A stretch of 64,000 nucleotides of DNA from the NCBI RefSeq assembly GCF_023101685.1, contig NZ_CP082164.1:5704001-5768000 (forward strand). Reading direction: 5' to 3'. The notes beneath the pieces were generated by a model. That model had not been told where the DNA came from and did not search any database. It was given only the letters and a program-made list of their open reading frames with translations. The position numbers were made by a program, and so were the translations under genes. This document shows positions 10,155 through 20,259 of this stretch, one piece after another (the stretch's first letter is position 1; each line of letters begins with the position of its first letter). The stretch is from Bradyrhizobium sp. 186 (lineage in GTDB: Bacteria > Pseudomonadota > Alphaproteobacteria > Rhizobiales > Xanthobacteraceae).

Positions 10155-11378
10155 CTAGGATGCCTTTAAGGCAATTTGAGGCAATAGGGCGGCAGCTCTA
10201 TTTCGCGCAACATGGTCAACAGAGATTGCATCATCGGCGGAGGTCATAGGGGCCTGGTTCCCACCGCGGATCCAGTCATCCAGCGTCGCCTCCACCAGTC
10301 GCGCAATCGCGCCGAACCGAATCTTGCCGGCGATGAAGGCGGCCACTGCGACCTCGTTTGCGGCGTTGTAAACGGTGGTCGCGCCCTTCCCCGTCCGCAG
10401 CGAATCGAAGGCCAAGCGAAGCCCGGGGAAGCGCTCGAAATCCGGCGCCTCGAAGGTCAATTGGCCGATCTTTGCCAGGTCGAGCTTGGCCGCGGGGCCC
10501 TTGATGCGGTCGGGCCAGCCGAGGCAGTGCGCGATCGGCGTACGCATGTCGGGCGCGCCGAGCTGGGCCACGACCGACCGGTCGGAAAACTCGACCATGC
10601 CGTGGATGATCGACTGCGGGTGAACCAGCACGTCGATCTCGTCCGGCGTCAGCGCGAACAGATAGGACGCCTCGATCACCTCGAGCCCCTTGTTCATCAT
10701 CGAGGCGGAATCGATCGTGATCTTCTGGCCCATGCTCCAGTTCGGATGCTTCAACGCCTGGGCGAGCGTGGCCTGCTCGATGTCGGCGCTCTTCCAGGTC
10801 CGGAACGGCCCGCCCGAGGCGGTGATGATGACACGGACCAGCTCGTCGCGATTGCCCGAGCCCAGCGCCTGGAACAGGGCGTTGTGCTCGGAATCGGCCG
10901 GCAGGATGCAGGCCCCTGCTTTCGCCGCGCGCTGCATGAAGAAGTCGCCGGCGCAGACCAGACATTCCTTGTTGGCCAGCGCGACATGCGCACCGCGATC
11001 GACCGCAGCCAAGGCCGGCTTCAGTCCGGCGGCACCGCTGACCGCGGCCATGACCCAGTCGGCCGGACGCGCGCCGGCCTCGATCACCGCGCTTTCGCCG
11101 GCGCCACATTCGGTGCTCGTTCCGGCAAGCGCGGCCTTGAGCTCGGCGAACTTGGAGGTATCGGCGATCGCCACGAAGCGCGCGGAAAATTCCTTGGCGA
11201 GCTTTGCCAGCGCGTCGACATTGCCGTTCGCCGTCAACGCCTCGACGCGGTAGCGCTCGGGAGCAGCACGCAGCAGGTCCATCGTGCTGTCGCCGATCGA
11301 GCCGGTAGCGCCGAGAACCGTGACGCTGCGGACGGCAGATGCCGCAGCCTTGTTGTTACGCAATGGGACCGCGCTCAT
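10155..11378 (-). CDS. dxr: 1-deoxy-D-xylulose 5-phosphate reductoisomerase
   Basis: Makes 2-C-methyl-D-erythritol 4-phosphate in the non-mevalonate isoprenoid pathway and so feeds UppS upstream in the cluster. The 407-residue protein carries the NADPH-binding [18 protein letters not shown] near residue 20. Metal and substrate segments [13 protein letters not shown] and [20 protein letters not shown] are present. The ATG at 11378 lies 4 bases after the cdsA stop; a longer reading from 11498 would overlap cdsA and is rejected. Confidence 0.97.
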   Translation of the reverse strand: MSAVPLRNNKAAASAVRSVTVLGATGSIGDSTMDLLRAAPERYRVEALTANGNVDALAKLAKEFSARFVAIADTSKFAELKAALAGTSTECGAGESAVIEAGARPADWVMAAVSGAAGLKPALAAVDRGAHVALANKECLVCAGDFFMQRAAKAGACILPADSEHNALFQALGSGNRDELVRVIITASGGPFRTWKSADIEQATLAQALKHPNWSMGQKITIDSASMMNKGLEVIEASYLFALTPDEIDVLVHPQSIIHGMVEFSDRSVVAQLGAPDMRTPIAHCLGWPDRIKGPAAKLDLAKIGQLTFEAPDFERFPGLRLAFDSLRTGKGATTVYNAANEVAVAAFIAGKIRFGAIARLVEATLDDWIRGGNQAPMTSADDAISVDHVARNRAAALLPQIALKAS

Positions 11379-11382
11379 ATCC

Positions 11383-12225
11383 TCACCAAACCATAAGACC
11401 GCTTCCGGCGCTATGCACACCATGGCGGAGAAAGCCGATAATCCATGCCACCAGGATGGCAGCGACAAAGCCGTCCAGACGGTCCAGAAGCCCGCCATGG
11501 CCGGGAATTAAGTGACTGGAATCCTTGACCCCGAAGCGCCGCTTCACCGCGGATTCGAAGAGATCGCCGAGCTGCGAAACCATCGACAGGATGGCGCTGA
11601 CGAGCAGCAGCGGAACCGCCTTTCCAAGCCCGCAGGCTGCAAAGCCGGCCGCAACCAGAAGGCTCGCCGCAAAGCCGCCGAGCGCCCCGGCCCAGGTCTT
11701 CTTGGGGCTGACGCGCGGCCACAGCTTCGGTCCGCCAATGCCGCGGCCTGCGAAGTAACCGCCGATATCGGTCGCCCACACCACGAGCAGCACGAACATC
11801 AACGCGGCGAAGCCGTTCACGGGATCCTGCCGCACCAGGATCGAGGCCAACAGCGCCGCCGATGCATAGGCGAAGCCGGAAGCGGCCCAGACAAACTTGC
11901 GTCTCGCGAGCAGCGCAACGATCGCGCCTCCGACGAAGCCGGTGATGACAGCGGTCTTGAGCGCGCCGAAGGCGACGCAGAACCCCATGATGGCGACGAC
12001 GGTCGTCGCGGACGCGGTCAGCGCGAACGACCCCGCGCCCACCACCATGAGCCATTCCGCGAACAATCCGATCGAGACCAGCGTGACGAGAAATGCCCAT
12101 AGCCAGCCGCCGGCATAAGCGATCGCAATGACGAGCGGCGCAAGCACGACCGCCGCGGCCACCCGCATCACGAGATTGCTCGAGGCCGGCGCGGAGCCTG
12201 CCGGTGCGGCGTCGGGTTCGCTCAC
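11383..12225 (-). CDS. cdsA: Phosphatidate cytidylyltransferase
   Basis: Converts phosphatidic acid and CTP to CDP-diacylglycerol in the inner membrane. The 280-residue polytopic protein has about eight hydrophobic helices and the family signature near its C terminus ([19 protein letters not shown] followed by [15 protein letters not shown]). Translation starts at GTG 12225 within a GTGA overlap with the uppS stop. It is part of the frr-uppS-cdsA-dxr-rseP-bamA series. Confidence 0.95.
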   Translation of the reverse strand: MSEPDAAPAGSAPASSNLVMRVAAAVVLAPLVIAIAYAGGWLWAFLVTLVSIGLFAEWLMVVGAGSFALTASATTVVAIMGFCVAFGALKTAVITGFVGGAIVALLARRKFVWAASGFAYASAALLASILVRQDPVNGFAALMFVLLVVWATDIGGYFAGRGIGGPKLWPRVSPKKTWAGALGGFAASLLVAAGFAACGLGKAVPLLLVSAILSMVSQLGDLFESAVKRRFGVKDSSHLIPGHGGLLDRLDGFVAAILVAWIIGFLRHGVHSAGSGLMVW

Positions 12226-12980
12226 GAGGCGGTTTTCGCGACGAGGCCGCCGAAACGGCGTTCACGCCTGGCAAATTCGGCGATCGCGCTTTCGAGCGCG
12301 GGCTTGTCGAAATCGGGCCAGTGGATCGGCACGAACACCAGTTCGCTATAGGCGGCCTGCCACATCAGGAAATTGGACAGGCGCTGCTCGCCGCTGGTGC
12401 GGATGATGAGATCGGGATCGGGAATGTCGGGCGCGTCGAGATGGACGCCAAGCGTCTCGGCATCGATCGAGGCCGGATCGCGCCTGCCGTCGGCGACTTC
12501 GCGCGCGAGCTTCTGCGCCGCCTTCGCGATCTCCTGCCGCGAACCGTAATTGAAGGCGACGACGAGCGTGAGGCGGGTGTTGTCGCGCGTCAGTTCCTCG
12601 GCCTCGTTCAGGAGCGCACAGATGTCGCTCTCCAGCCCGTCTCGCTCGCCGATGATGCGCACCTTGACGCCGTCGCGATGCAGGCTCGCGAGATCGTTGC
12701 GGATGAAGCGCCGCAGCAGGCCGAAGAGATCGCCGATCTCGCTCGCCGGGCGCGACCAGTTTTCGGAGCTGAAGGAGAAGATGGTGAGATAACGGATGCC
12801 GAGCTCGTGCGACGCGCGAACCACGCGGCGCAGGGCCTCCACGCCGCGGCGATGGCCTTCGGCCCGCGGCAAGCCGCGCGCGGCCGCCCAACGCCCGTTG
12901 CCATCCATGATGATGGCGACATGCGCAGGCGCGTCGGACCGGTCGTGTCCCTCCGTGACGGGCGCGGCGGCGTTGGACAT
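12222..12980 (-). CDS. uppS: Undecaprenyl diphosphate synthase (isoprenyl transferase)
   Basis: Cis-prenyltransferase that extends farnesyl diphosphate to the C55 carrier used in wall and O-antigen synthesis. The 252-residue product has the catalytic Asp in IIMDGNGRW (residues 24-31), the segment FSFSSENW, and the C-terminal [22 protein letters not shown] 12980 is 10 bases downstream of frr; the longer reading to 13160 lies inside frr and is rejected. Confidence 0.97.
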   Translation of the reverse strand: MSNAAAPVTEGHDRSDAPAHVAIIMDGNGRWAAARGLPRAEGHRRGVEALRRVVRASHELGIRYLTIFSFSSENWSRPASEIGDLFGLLRRFIRNDLASLHRDGVKVRIIGERDGLESDICALLNEAEELTRDNTRLTLVVAFNYGSRQEIAKAAQKLAREVADGRRDPASIDAETLGVHLDAPDIPDPDLIIRTSGEQRLSNFLMWQAAYSELVFVPIHWPDFDKPALESAIAEFARRERRFGGLVAKTAS

Positions 12981-12990
12981 GAAGGATGCT

Positions 12991-13554
12991 CTAGACGGTG
13001 AGGATTTCTTTTTCCTTGGCGGCCAGCAACTGATCGATCTCGGCGATCGTGCTGTCGGTCGCCTTCTGCACGTCGCCGGCCAGACGCTCTTGGTCGTCCT
13101 CGGACATCTCGTGGTTCTTTTCGAGCTTCTTGAGAACGTCGAGGCCGTCGCGGCGGACATGGCGCGCGGCGACCTTGGCGGCTTCCGCGTATTTGTGCGC
13201 GACCTTGACTAGTTCCTTACGCCGCTCCTCGTTGAGCTCGGGAATGCGCAGGCGCAGCACCTGGCCTTCTGTCGCGGGCGACAGGCCGAGATTGGAATCG
13301 ACGATCGCCTTCTCGACCGGCTTGACCATCGCCTTGTCCCAGACCTGGACCGAGATCAGCCGCGGTTCCGGCACGCTGACGGTGGCGAGCTGGTTGAGCG
13401 GCATGTGGCTGCCGTAAGCCTCGACCTGGACCGGGTCCAGCATCGATGCCGACGCGCGTCCCGTGCGCAAGCCACCGAGCTCGTGCTTGAGAGACTGGGT
13501 GGCGCCCTGCATACGGCGCTTCAATTCGTTGATGTCGAAATTACCCGTGGACAT
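12991..13554 (-). CDS. frr: Ribosome recycling factor
   Basis: Splits post-termination ribosomes together with EF-G. The 187-residue length is standard. The hallmark segments are visible: [20 protein letters not shown] near residue 30, and the C-terminal helix with [20 protein letters not shown]. It sits between pyrH and uppS as in most proteobacteria. Confidence 0.97.
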   Translation of the reverse strand: MSTGNFDINELKRRMQGATQSLKHELGGLRTGRASASMLDPVQVEAYGSHMPLNQLATVSVPEPRLISVQVWDKAMVKPVEKAIVDSNLGLSPATEGQVLRLRIPELNEERRKELVKVAHKYAEAAKVAARHVRRDGLDVLKKLEKNHEMSEDDQERLAGDVQKATDSTIAEIDQLLAAKEKEILTV

Positions 13555-13646
13555 CTCGCTTCTCCTTCAAAATCCCGGCCGAACTCCCGGCCAAAATTCC
13601 AGCGACGTCTCCGCGCCCCTTCTTTTGAGGCGCGACCGATGAGCCG

Positions 13647-14363
13647 TCAGCCGGCGACGATGGTTCCGTGGCCGCCGCCACGCAGAATCGCGCCGATCGA
13701 ACCCGGCTCCGCGATCGAGAACACGATGATAGGCAGCGACGTCTCGCGGGCAAGCGCGAAGGCGGTCGCATCCATCACCTTGTAGTCCCCTTCGATGGCC
13801 TGCGAATGCGTCAGCCGGTCGAACCGCTTGGCGGTCGGATCCTTCTTCGGGTCGGCCGAGTAGACGCCGTCGACATTGGTCGCCTTCAGAACCGCCTGTG
13901 CGCCGATCTCGGCGGCGCGCAGCACCGCGGTCGTGTCGGTGGTGAAGAACGGATTGCCGGTCCCACCACCGAGCAGCACGATTCGACCCTCGGCGAGGTA
14001 TTTGTGTGCGGCGGCGCGGGTGAACAGCTCGGAAATCTCGGGCATGACGAAGGCCGACAGCGTGCGCGCCGGCGTGCCCTTGCGCTCGATCGCCGACTCC
14101 AGCGCGAGGCAGTTCATCATGGTGGCGAGCATGCCCATGGTGTCGCCGGTCGGACGCGACACGCCGCGGGACGAGACCTCGACGCCGCGCACGATATTGC
14201 CGCCGCCGATCACGACGGCGACCTCGGTCCCGAGATGACGCGCGGCGATCAGATCGTCCGCGACCCGGTCGACGGTCGGCTGATCGATGCCAAAACCCTG
14301 CTGTCCCGCGAGATATTCGCCGGACAGCTTGATCACGACGCGACGATAGACCGGATCAGTCAT
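13647..14363 (-). CDS. pyrH: Uridylate kinase
   Basis: Phosphorylates UMP to UDP; hexameric bacterial UMP kinase of the amino-acid-kinase fold. The 238-residue product begins [20 protein letters not shown], with the [11 protein letters not shown] glycine-rich loop near residue 55 and [16 protein letters not shown] near 160. ATG 14363 is chosen because it gives the family's usual length; upstream in-frame sequence to 14501 overlaps tsf. Confidence 0.97.
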   Translation of the reverse strand: MTDPVYRRVVIKLSGEYLAGQQGFGIDQPTVDRVADDLIAARHLGTEVAVVIGGGNIVRGVEVSSRGVSRPTGDTMGMLATMMNCLALESAIERKGTPARTLSAFVMPEISELFTRAAAHKYLAEGRIVLLGGGTGNPFFTTDTTAVLRAAEIGAQAVLKATNVDGVYSADPKKDPTAKRFDRLTHSQAIEGDYKVMDATAFALARETSLPIIVFSIAEPGSIGAILRGGGHGTIVAG

Positions 14364-14424
14364 GAGCACTTTTCCTTGTCCGGGCGCCGCTTCCGGCGGC
14401 ACGCCGGAAGGAACGTTCCGGCGC

Positions 14425-15348
14425 TTACTTCTTGCCGCTGGCGGCGGCGACTTCGGCCGCGAAGTCGCTTTCCTGCTTCTCGATTCCCTCACCAAGAGCA
14501 TAGCGCACGAAGCCCGCGATTTTCACGGGACCGCCAACCTTGCCCTCGGCCTCCTTCACCGCCTGCGCCACCGACTTGCCGGTGTCGTGGATGAAGGCCT
14601 GCTCAAGCAGGCAGACTTCCTTGTAGTAGGTCTTCAGGCCGGACTCGACGATCTTTTCGATCACGTTCTCGGGCTTGCCCTGCTGGCGGTACTTGTCGGC
14701 GAGCACGTCCTTTTCGCGCTTGACGGTCGCCGGATCGAGGCCGGACGGCTCGAGCGCGAGCGGGTTGGCGGCCGCGACATGCATCGCGATCTGACGGCCG
14801 AGCGTTGCGAGCTCGTCGGTCTTGCCGGGCGATTCCAGCGCCACGATCACGCCCATCTTGCCGGCGCCTTCGACGACCGCGCCGTGGACGTAGCTCGACA
14901 CAACGCCCTGGCTCACTTCGAGCGAAGCAGCGCGGCGCAGCGTCATGTTCTCGCCGATGGTCGCGATCGCGTCATTGATCGCGGCTTCCACCGTGACGTC
15001 GCCGACCTTGGTGGCCTTGATCTTCTCGACATCTGCACCGACGTCGAACGCAACCTGGGCGATCATCTTGACCAGGCCCTGGAACTGGCCGTTGCGCGCG
15101 ACGAAATCGGTCTCGGAGTTGACCTCGACCACGACGCCCTTGGTGCCCTTGGTCAGCGCACCGATCAAGCCCTCGGCCGCGACCCGGCCCGACTTCTTGG
15201 CGGCCTTCGACAGGCCCTTCTTGCGCAGCCAGTCCTGCGCCGCTTCCATGTCGCCACTGGTCTCGGTGAGCGCAGCCTTGCAGTCCATCATGCCCGCGCC
15301 GGTCGACTCGCGCAGGTCCTTGACCATCGCCGCTGTGATCGTAGCCAT
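14425..15348 (-). CDS. tsf: Elongation factor Ts
   Basis: Nucleotide exchange factor for EF-Tu. The 307-residue protein starts [20 protein letters not shown] and contains the signature [15 protein letters not shown], plus [16 protein letters not shown] 15348 is clearly right from the start of the UBA-like domain. It is downstream of rpsB with 132 bases between them, in which a perfect hairpin is found. Confidence 0.98.
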   Translation of the reverse strand: MATITAAMVKDLRESTGAGMMDCKAALTETSGDMEAAQDWLRKKGLSKAAKKSGRVAAEGLIGALTKGTKGVVVEVNSETDFVARNGQFQGLVKMIAQVAFDVGADVEKIKATKVGDVTVEAAINDAIATIGENMTLRRAASLEVSQGVVSSYVHGAVVEGAGKMGVIVALESPGKTDELATLGRQIAMHVAAANPLALEPSGLDPATVKREKDVLADKYRQQGKPENVIEKIVESGLKTYYKEVCLLEQAFIHDTGKSVAQAVKEAEGKVGGPVKIAGFVRYALGEGIEKQESDFAAEVAAASGKK

Positions 15349-15442
15349 CGTTGAAAATCCTTTTTGCCTGCCGGTTTGCCGCGGCGTGGCATCGAAGCGC
15401 CCGCCGCGGTCCATCTCAGGAATTCGCGTCAACTGAAATGGT

Positions 15443-15461
15443 GGCCGGATCTTATCCGGCC
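15443..15461 (-). promoter_or_regulatory. Hairpin between rpsB and tsf
   Basis: An 8-bp perfect stem (GGCCGGAT pairing with ATCCGGCC) has a 3-base loop. It lies 20 bases after the rpsB stop and about 95 bases before tsf, with no T-run after it on the transcribed strand. It could be an mRNA stability or attenuation element between the two genes; the function is inference. Confidence 0.45.
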
Positions 15462-15480
15462 AACCCGTCGCTCTTTTTGA

Positions 15481-16473
15481 CTATTCCGCTTCCGCGGTCA
15501 GCGCCTTGGCCTTGGCTACCCAGGCGTCCGCGCGGCTGGGCAGACCGACCTCTTCGCCGATCTTGTGCGCGGTGTCGTGATTGAGCTCGGCGAGCTGCCA
15601 GAAGTGGAAGATGCCGAGGTCGTTGAACTTCTTCTCGATTTCGCCCGACACGCCCGGGAGCTTCTTGAGATCGTCGACGGTGCCGCGCGGACCGGCGAGG
15701 CCCTGGAAGCCGCTCGTCGTCGCCGGAAGCTCTTCAGCCACCGGCCGAACCGAAGCGCCGACGTCGACACCGGAATCGCCCTGGGCGCGCCCGATGCCGT
15801 CGATCGCCGCGCGCGCGATCAGGTCGCAATACAGCGCGATCGCGCGGCCGGCGTCGTCATTGCCCGGCACCACATAGGTGATGCCCTTCGGGTCCGAATT
15901 GGTGTCGACGATCGCAGCGACCGGGATGTTGAGCCGCTGGGCTTCCTGGATCGCGATGTCTTCCTTGTTGGTGTCGATCACGAAGATCAGGTCGGGCAGA
16001 CCGCCCATGTCCTTGATGCCGCCGAGCGAGCGGTCGAGCTTGTCGCGCTCGCGCTGAAGCGTCAGGCGCTCCTTCTTGGTGTAGGAGCTGGCATCGCCGC
16101 CGGACAGCACGTCGTCGAGGTGACGCAGGCGCTTGATCGAGCCGGAGATCGTCTTCCAGTTGGTCAGCGTGCCGCCGAGCCAGCGCGAATTGACGAAATA
16201 CTGCGCGCAGCGCTTGGCCGCGTCGGCAACGCCGTCCTGCGCCTGGCGCTTGGTGCCGACGAACAGGATGCGGCCGCCCTTGGCGACGGTGTCGCTGACC
16301 GCCTGCAAGGCGTGATGCAGCAACGGCACGGTCTGGGCGAGGTCGACGATGTGGATGTTGTTGCGGGCCCCGAAAATGAACGGCGCCATTTTCGGATTCC
16401 AGCGGTGAGACTGGTGACCAAAGTGCACGCCGGCTTCGAGCAGCTGACGCATAGTGAATTCGGGTAGTGCCAT
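15481..16473 (-). CDS. rpsB: 30S ribosomal protein S2
   Basis: Small-subunit ribosomal protein. The start [20 protein letters not shown] is canonical, and [19 protein letters not shown] with [10 protein letters not shown] are family signatures. At 330 residues it is longer than the enterobacterial S2 (about 240). The extra C-terminal part (from about residue 250) contains a helix-hairpin-helix-like segment, [19 protein letters not shown], an extension known in alphaproteobacterial S2. It is the first gene of the cluster. Confidence 0.98.
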   Translation of the reverse strand: MALPEFTMRQLLEAGVHFGHQSHRWNPKMAPFIFGARNNIHIVDLAQTVPLLHHALQAVSDTVAKGGRILFVGTKRQAQDGVADAAKRCAQYFVNSRWLGGTLTNWKTISGSIKRLRHLDDVLSGGDASSYTKKERLTLQRERDKLDRSLGGIKDMGGLPDLIFVIDTNKEDIAIQEAQRLNIPVAAIVDTNSDPKGITYVVPGNDDAGRAIALYCDLIARAAIDGIGRAQGDSGVDVGASVRPVAEELPATTSGFQGLAGPRGTVDDLKKLPGVSGEIEKKFNDLGIFHFWQLAELNHDTAHKIGEEVGLPSRADAWVAKAKALTAEAE

Positions 16474-16689
16474 CGTTATAATTCTCCGGTTGGTTCCTCC
16501 GGAAGCGTGTGAGCAAAACGGAGCGTTGTCGCCCCGGCTGCCACCGGACGGCCTTGTGAGCCATGCTTCCGTGTGAGATGGCGCGCTGTATAGCGCGATT
16601 TCGGCCAGAAGCAAGGAAATAAGGGCCTTTCGAGGGCATTTTCACTGCCCTGCTCCAGGCCCTTTTCCCGTGGTTTTACGCCACCCGCT

Positions 16690-19182
16690 CTAGCACTTCG
16701 GCTGGTTGGGTGGGCATTTCTTGGCCGCGGCCGGCGGCGCAGCGGGGCGTGGCGGCGGGGCGGCCGGACGCGGCGGCGGGGCGACCGCGACCCGTGGCGG
16801 CGGAGGCGGCGGAGCCGGCCTTGCCACTGGCGGCGGCGCCGGCCGGGCGGCCGCAACCGGCGGCGGTGCCGGGCGGGGTGGCGGCGGAGCAGCCATCCGC
16901 GGCGGCGGTGGCGGAGCTGCTCGCGGTGGCGCCGGCGCAGGGCGTGCCGTGACCTGCGGACGCGGCGGCGGAGCCGCGGCTCGCGGCGGTTCGGGCCTCA
17001 TCTGCTGCCGGGCGACCGGCGGCGGTGGCGGCGGAGCCGCCGGTTTGACCGAGGTCGCGGCCGGCCTGGCGGTCGCAGACGCCGGAGGCGGCACGACGGC
17101 GTGGCCCGGTCCGGGCGGCCTTCCCGGGGCCGGCGGCGTTGCGGTGGCTGGCGCCGCAGCGGTTGGCGCCGGCGCACTTGGCCCAGGCTTGCCACCAGGA
17201 GCTTGGCCGCCAGGAGCGTGGCCACCAGGCGTTTGGGCCGCGGACGGCAGCGGACCGGTCCGACCGGGCACCGGCGGCGTTCCATGGGCACCGGGAACCG
17301 GAAGTGCATGCGCGTTGGGCTGCCCCGGCGCTGGAGCTGCGGCGGGCGCGTTGGCGTGCGCCGGCGGAACATTGGCCGCAGGTGCGGTTGCCGTCGCGGC
17401 CGGCTTGCCATTCGGAGCTGCGGCCGATGGTGGCCCTGCCCCCGGAGGCACCGGCGGCGTACCGGGCGCCGGCAGTGTGTTGGCCTGCGGCAGCTTCTGT
17501 GGGCCGGACATCGCCGCGCCGGGCGCGACGCCCGCCGGGGTCGCGGGAGGCGTCCCGGGCCTCGCCGTCGCATTGATCGCGGCGCTCGGCGGCATCGGCG
17601 CCTTGCCTTGCTGGATCAGGGCAGCGCGCTGCGCGACCGCCTGTGGCACGGCTGGACCTGCCGGGTTGGCGCGGCCGGCGACCGCGGGTGCCAGATTGCC
17701 CGGTCCGGGGCCCGTCCCCGCCGGCGGTGCCAGCGGCCGATTGATCACGGTGTTGATGACCGTGGTGTTGTGGATGTTCTGGTAGATGATGTTGTTGGGC
17801 GGCGGTGCGACATAGACTGGCGGCCTGACGAACGCCGGGATCGGCACGAACATCGGCTGCGGCAGGATAAACAAGCCGTCCACAGGCAGCGGCGGCGACA
17901 GCACGACGAAATCCGGCGGCGGCGGCGGCAAATAGTAGACCGGCGGCGGCGGCGGCGGCGCGAAGCCGAACACGGGATCGCCGAACAGAAGCACGGGACG
18001 GTCGACATAGACGATCTCCTCCGGCGGCGGCGGCGGCACGTCGTAGTCGATCATCGCAAAGCTCGGCGGCGGCTCGACCGGCGCGGTCAGGATCGCGAGG
18101 CGCCGGTGCGCGTCGGCCGCATGCGGCCCGCGCGGATAGCGGCGCAGATACGACCAATAGGCCTCCGGCGTGTCGTTCCGATAGGTCCGCCGCCAGGTGA
18201 TCGCCTCGCGCCGCGCCGCAACGATCGCCATGACGCGCTTCGACAGGGGATCATTCGGATAGGCGGCGAGAAACTCTTCGTAGACCGGCAGCGTGTCGCG
18301 CTCGAGCGCGGCCGCATAGGCATCTTGCGCGCCGAGATCGCGGATCGGCTTGTTGCGGATCGCGGCGACCTGATCCGGCGTGGACTGCGGCGGCGGCGCA
18401 TCGGGCCCGCGCTCGAAGAATGAGAATTGCGCGCTGATCTTCTGCTCGTCCCAGGGCACCTGCGCGCCCTTGCTGGCTTCGTTGACGCGCAGGCGAACGC
18501 GGTCGAACACCTCCGGCAGCGACAGGCCGCCGGTGCGGATCATCTCCGCCAGCGACTGGGCGTAGATGCCATAGGGGCCGGGCTCCTCAGGCGCGACGGT
18601 GCCGGGCGCCGCGTTGAAGGCGATCAGCATATTCGGATCAGGCTCGACCAGCGCCAGCCCGCTTGCGATCTGCTGGCCGCCCTCGATGAAGGGCTGCGCG
18701 CGCGCCGCGTCGAGCACCACGATGTTGGCCTTGAGCGGAATGGCGGCGAGTTGGCGGAGATAGTCGCTGAGGCGCAAGGCTTCGGTCGGAACGTCGGTGT
18801 CGCGCGTGATGTTGGAATCGACCGGGATGAAATAGTTCTCGCCGGCGAGCTGGACGCCATATCCGGCCAGATAGATCATCGCGACGGTGCCCGGGCCGGA
18901 GGCGTGCGCCTTCTGGATGAAATCGCGAAAACTCTTGCGCAGCGTGTCGCCGTCGAGATCGCGCGCGCCGACCACGTCGAAGCCCGCCGCCTGCAGCGTC
19001 TGCGCGATCAGGCCGGCGTCGTTCGCGGTCGTCGCCAGCGGCGACTTGGCATAGGCGCCGTTGCCGACAACGAGCGCGATGCGTTTTTCCTGCTGCTGCG
19101 CCCGCGCCGGATCGAGCGCGCCCGCAGCAAAGAACAGGATCGGCAGAAGGAAGCAGATGAAGGCCTTGTGTGTCCCACGCAT
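16690..19182 (-). CDS. Secreted caspase-fold (peptidase C14) pseudoenzyme with proline-rich C-terminal half
   Basis: An 830-residue exported protein. Residues 1-29 form a signal peptide ending near DPARAQ. Residues 32-250 match the caspase p20 fold: RIALVVGNGAY opens it, followed by TTANDAGLIAQTLQAAGFDV. The catalytic His of the usual GHG motif is Tyr108 (YLAGYGVQ), and the catalytic Cys of the usual LDACR motif is Ala160 (VVLDAARAQPF), so proteolysis is not expected. Residues about 270-380 hold two short helical repeats (YEEFLAAYPNDP, YWSYLRRYPRGP). From about residue 390 it is dominated by Pro and Ala with runs of six prolines, ending KKCPPNQPKC. ATG 19182 is preferred over an upstream start because it directly precedes the signal peptide. 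Its role is unknown; binding or scaffolding in the periplasm is inference. It is transcribed on the same strand as rpsB but separated by about 215 bases. Confidence 0.85.
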   Translation of the reverse strand: MRGTHKAFICFLLPILFFAAGALDPARAQQQEKRIALVVGNGAYAKSPLATTANDAGLIAQTLQAAGFDVVGARDLDGDTLRKSFRDFIQKAHASGPGTVAMIYLAGYGVQLAGENYFIPVDSNITRDTDVPTEALRLSDYLRQLAAIPLKANIVVLDAARAQPFIEGGQQIASGLALVEPDPNMLIAFNAAPGTVAPEEPGPYGIYAQSLAEMIRTGGLSLPEVFDRVRLRVNEASKGAQVPWDEQKISAQFSFFERGPDAPPPQSTPDQVAAIRNKPIRDLGAQDAYAAALERDTLPVYEEFLAAYPNDPLSKRVMAIVAARREAITWRRTYRNDTPEAYWSYLRRYPRGPHAADAHRRLAILTAPVEPPPSFAMIDYDVPPPPPEEIVYVDRPVLLFGDPVFGFAPPPPPPVYYLPPPPPDFVVLSPPLPVDGLFILPQPMFVPIPAFVRPPVYVAPPPNNIIYQNIHNTTVINTVINRPLAPPAGTGPGPGNLAPAVAGRANPAGPAVPQAVAQRAALIQQGKAPMPPSAAINATARPGTPPATPAGVAPGAAMSGPQKLPQANTLPAPGTPPVPPGAGPPSAAAPNGKPAATATAPAANVPPAHANAPAAAPAPGQPNAHALPVPGAHGTPPVPGRTGPLPSAAQTPGGHAPGGQAPGGKPGPSAPAPTAAAPATATPPAPGRPPGPGHAVVPPPASATARPAATSVKPAAPPPPPPVARQQMRPEPPRAAAPPPRPQVTARPAPAPPRAAPPPPPRMAAPPPPRPAPPPVAAARPAPPPVARPAPPPPPPRVAVAPPPRPAAPPPRPAAPPAAAKKCPPNQPKC

Positions 19183-19372
19183 GGCTTGCTTGCCCGCTAT
19201 TGTTGAGTGTTGAGAGCCAACGCGCATGAGACGCGCGGCCGGCTGAACGGCGCTTGAACGAAAAGCTTGGATTGAGGCGGCGGAATGGCGCCCACTCAGA
19301 CGTCAGCTCCGCGTAACCTTTACGGCCGCGAAACGGCGGGCATCTCGGCAGATCCTTCAGCCATCAGGCCGT

Positions 19373-20113
19373 TCAGCCCTGCGCGATCAGATCGACCGTC
19401 CCCGTCGTAAGCCGGTAAATGCCGCCCACGACCTTCAGCTTGCCCTGCTCCACGGCAGCATTGAGGATCGGCGCGGCCGACTTCAGTTTCGCAACGTTGT
19501 CGATCACGTTTTGCCGGATCGCCTTGTCGAGCACCTCCCCGCCCTGCTGCATTGCCGCCTTGGCGGCGGGCGCGATCGCGTCGACCAGCGAGGGAATGTG
19601 TCCCGGCGGCGGCTTGTTGTCCTTGAGCGCCTTCAGCGTCGCATCGACGGCCCCGCAACTGTCGTGGCCGAGCACGAGGATCAGCGGCGTGTTGAGCACG
19701 GCCACTGCATATTCCATGCTGGCGATGGTCTCGGTGCCGGCAAAATTTCCGGCAACGCGACAGACGAACAGATCGCCGCGGCCGCTGTCGAAGGCGTATT
19801 CCGGCGCGATGCGCGAGTCGGCGCAGCTCAACACCGCCGCGAACGGGTTCTGGCCGCCGGCCAGGGCCTCGCGCTCGTGCTTGAAATCGTGGCGCCGCGA
19901 CACGCCGTCGACGTAGCGCGCATTGCCCTCCACCAGCCGCTTCAGCGCCCCGTCCGGCGACAGCACATTTTGCGGCTTGGGCGGCGCCTTGGCCTCCTTG
20001 GCGACGGCTTTGCCGGCGAAGGCCAGGCCCAGCGCGGAGGCGGCAAACAGCATCGCCGAACGCCGCGATGGTGCGATCCTGTCCTGTAGTGATTCAGAGC
20101 ATTTGTCACACAT
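19373..20113 (-). CDS. Beta-class carbonic anhydrase with Tat-like signal
   Basis: Zinc enzyme interconverting CO2 and bicarbonate. In the 246-residue product the zinc ligands Cys97 and Asp99 with Arg101 (SCADSR), and His150 and Cys153 (GHDSCGAV), are all present. Residues 16-38 (SRRSAMLFAASALGLAFAG) look like a twin-arginine signal, which points to periplasmic export. Cys2 and Cys5 near the N terminus (MCDKC) precede it. ATG 20113 follows GGAGG with good spacing; a longer upstream reading lacks this. Beta carbonic anhydrases are commonly cytoplasmic, so an exported form is notable. Confidence 0.93.
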   Translation of the reverse strand: MCDKCSESLQDRIAPSRRSAMLFAASALGLAFAGKAVAKEAKAPPKPQNVLSPDGALKRLVEGNARYVDGVSRRHDFKHEREALAGGQNPFAAVLSCADSRIAPEYAFDSGRGDLFVCRVAGNFAGTETIASMEYAVAVLNTPLILVLGHDSCGAVDATLKALKDNKPPPGHIPSLVDAIAPAAKAAMQQGGEVLDKAIRQNVIDNVAKLKSAAPILNAAVEQGKLKVVGGIYRLTTGTVDLIAQG

Positions 20114-20259
20114 GTTACGTTTCCTCCCGGCGCGATGGACGAACTGCGTGGTCGCGATCAAAGTCGCAACGATGTGACGAAACCACAAATGATGGTGCGG
20201 GCGGCGCCCGAACTGGTCTGCGTAGCCCGAACGATGCGCTCGCCGAATCTCACCTGGAC

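Noticed and set aside
16706..17785. Long Gly-rich frame on the plus strand at 16.7-17.8 kb
   Set aside because: It is the complement of the proline-coding tail of the caspase-like gene (CCG/CCC read as CGG/GGG); no ribosome-binding site or motif.
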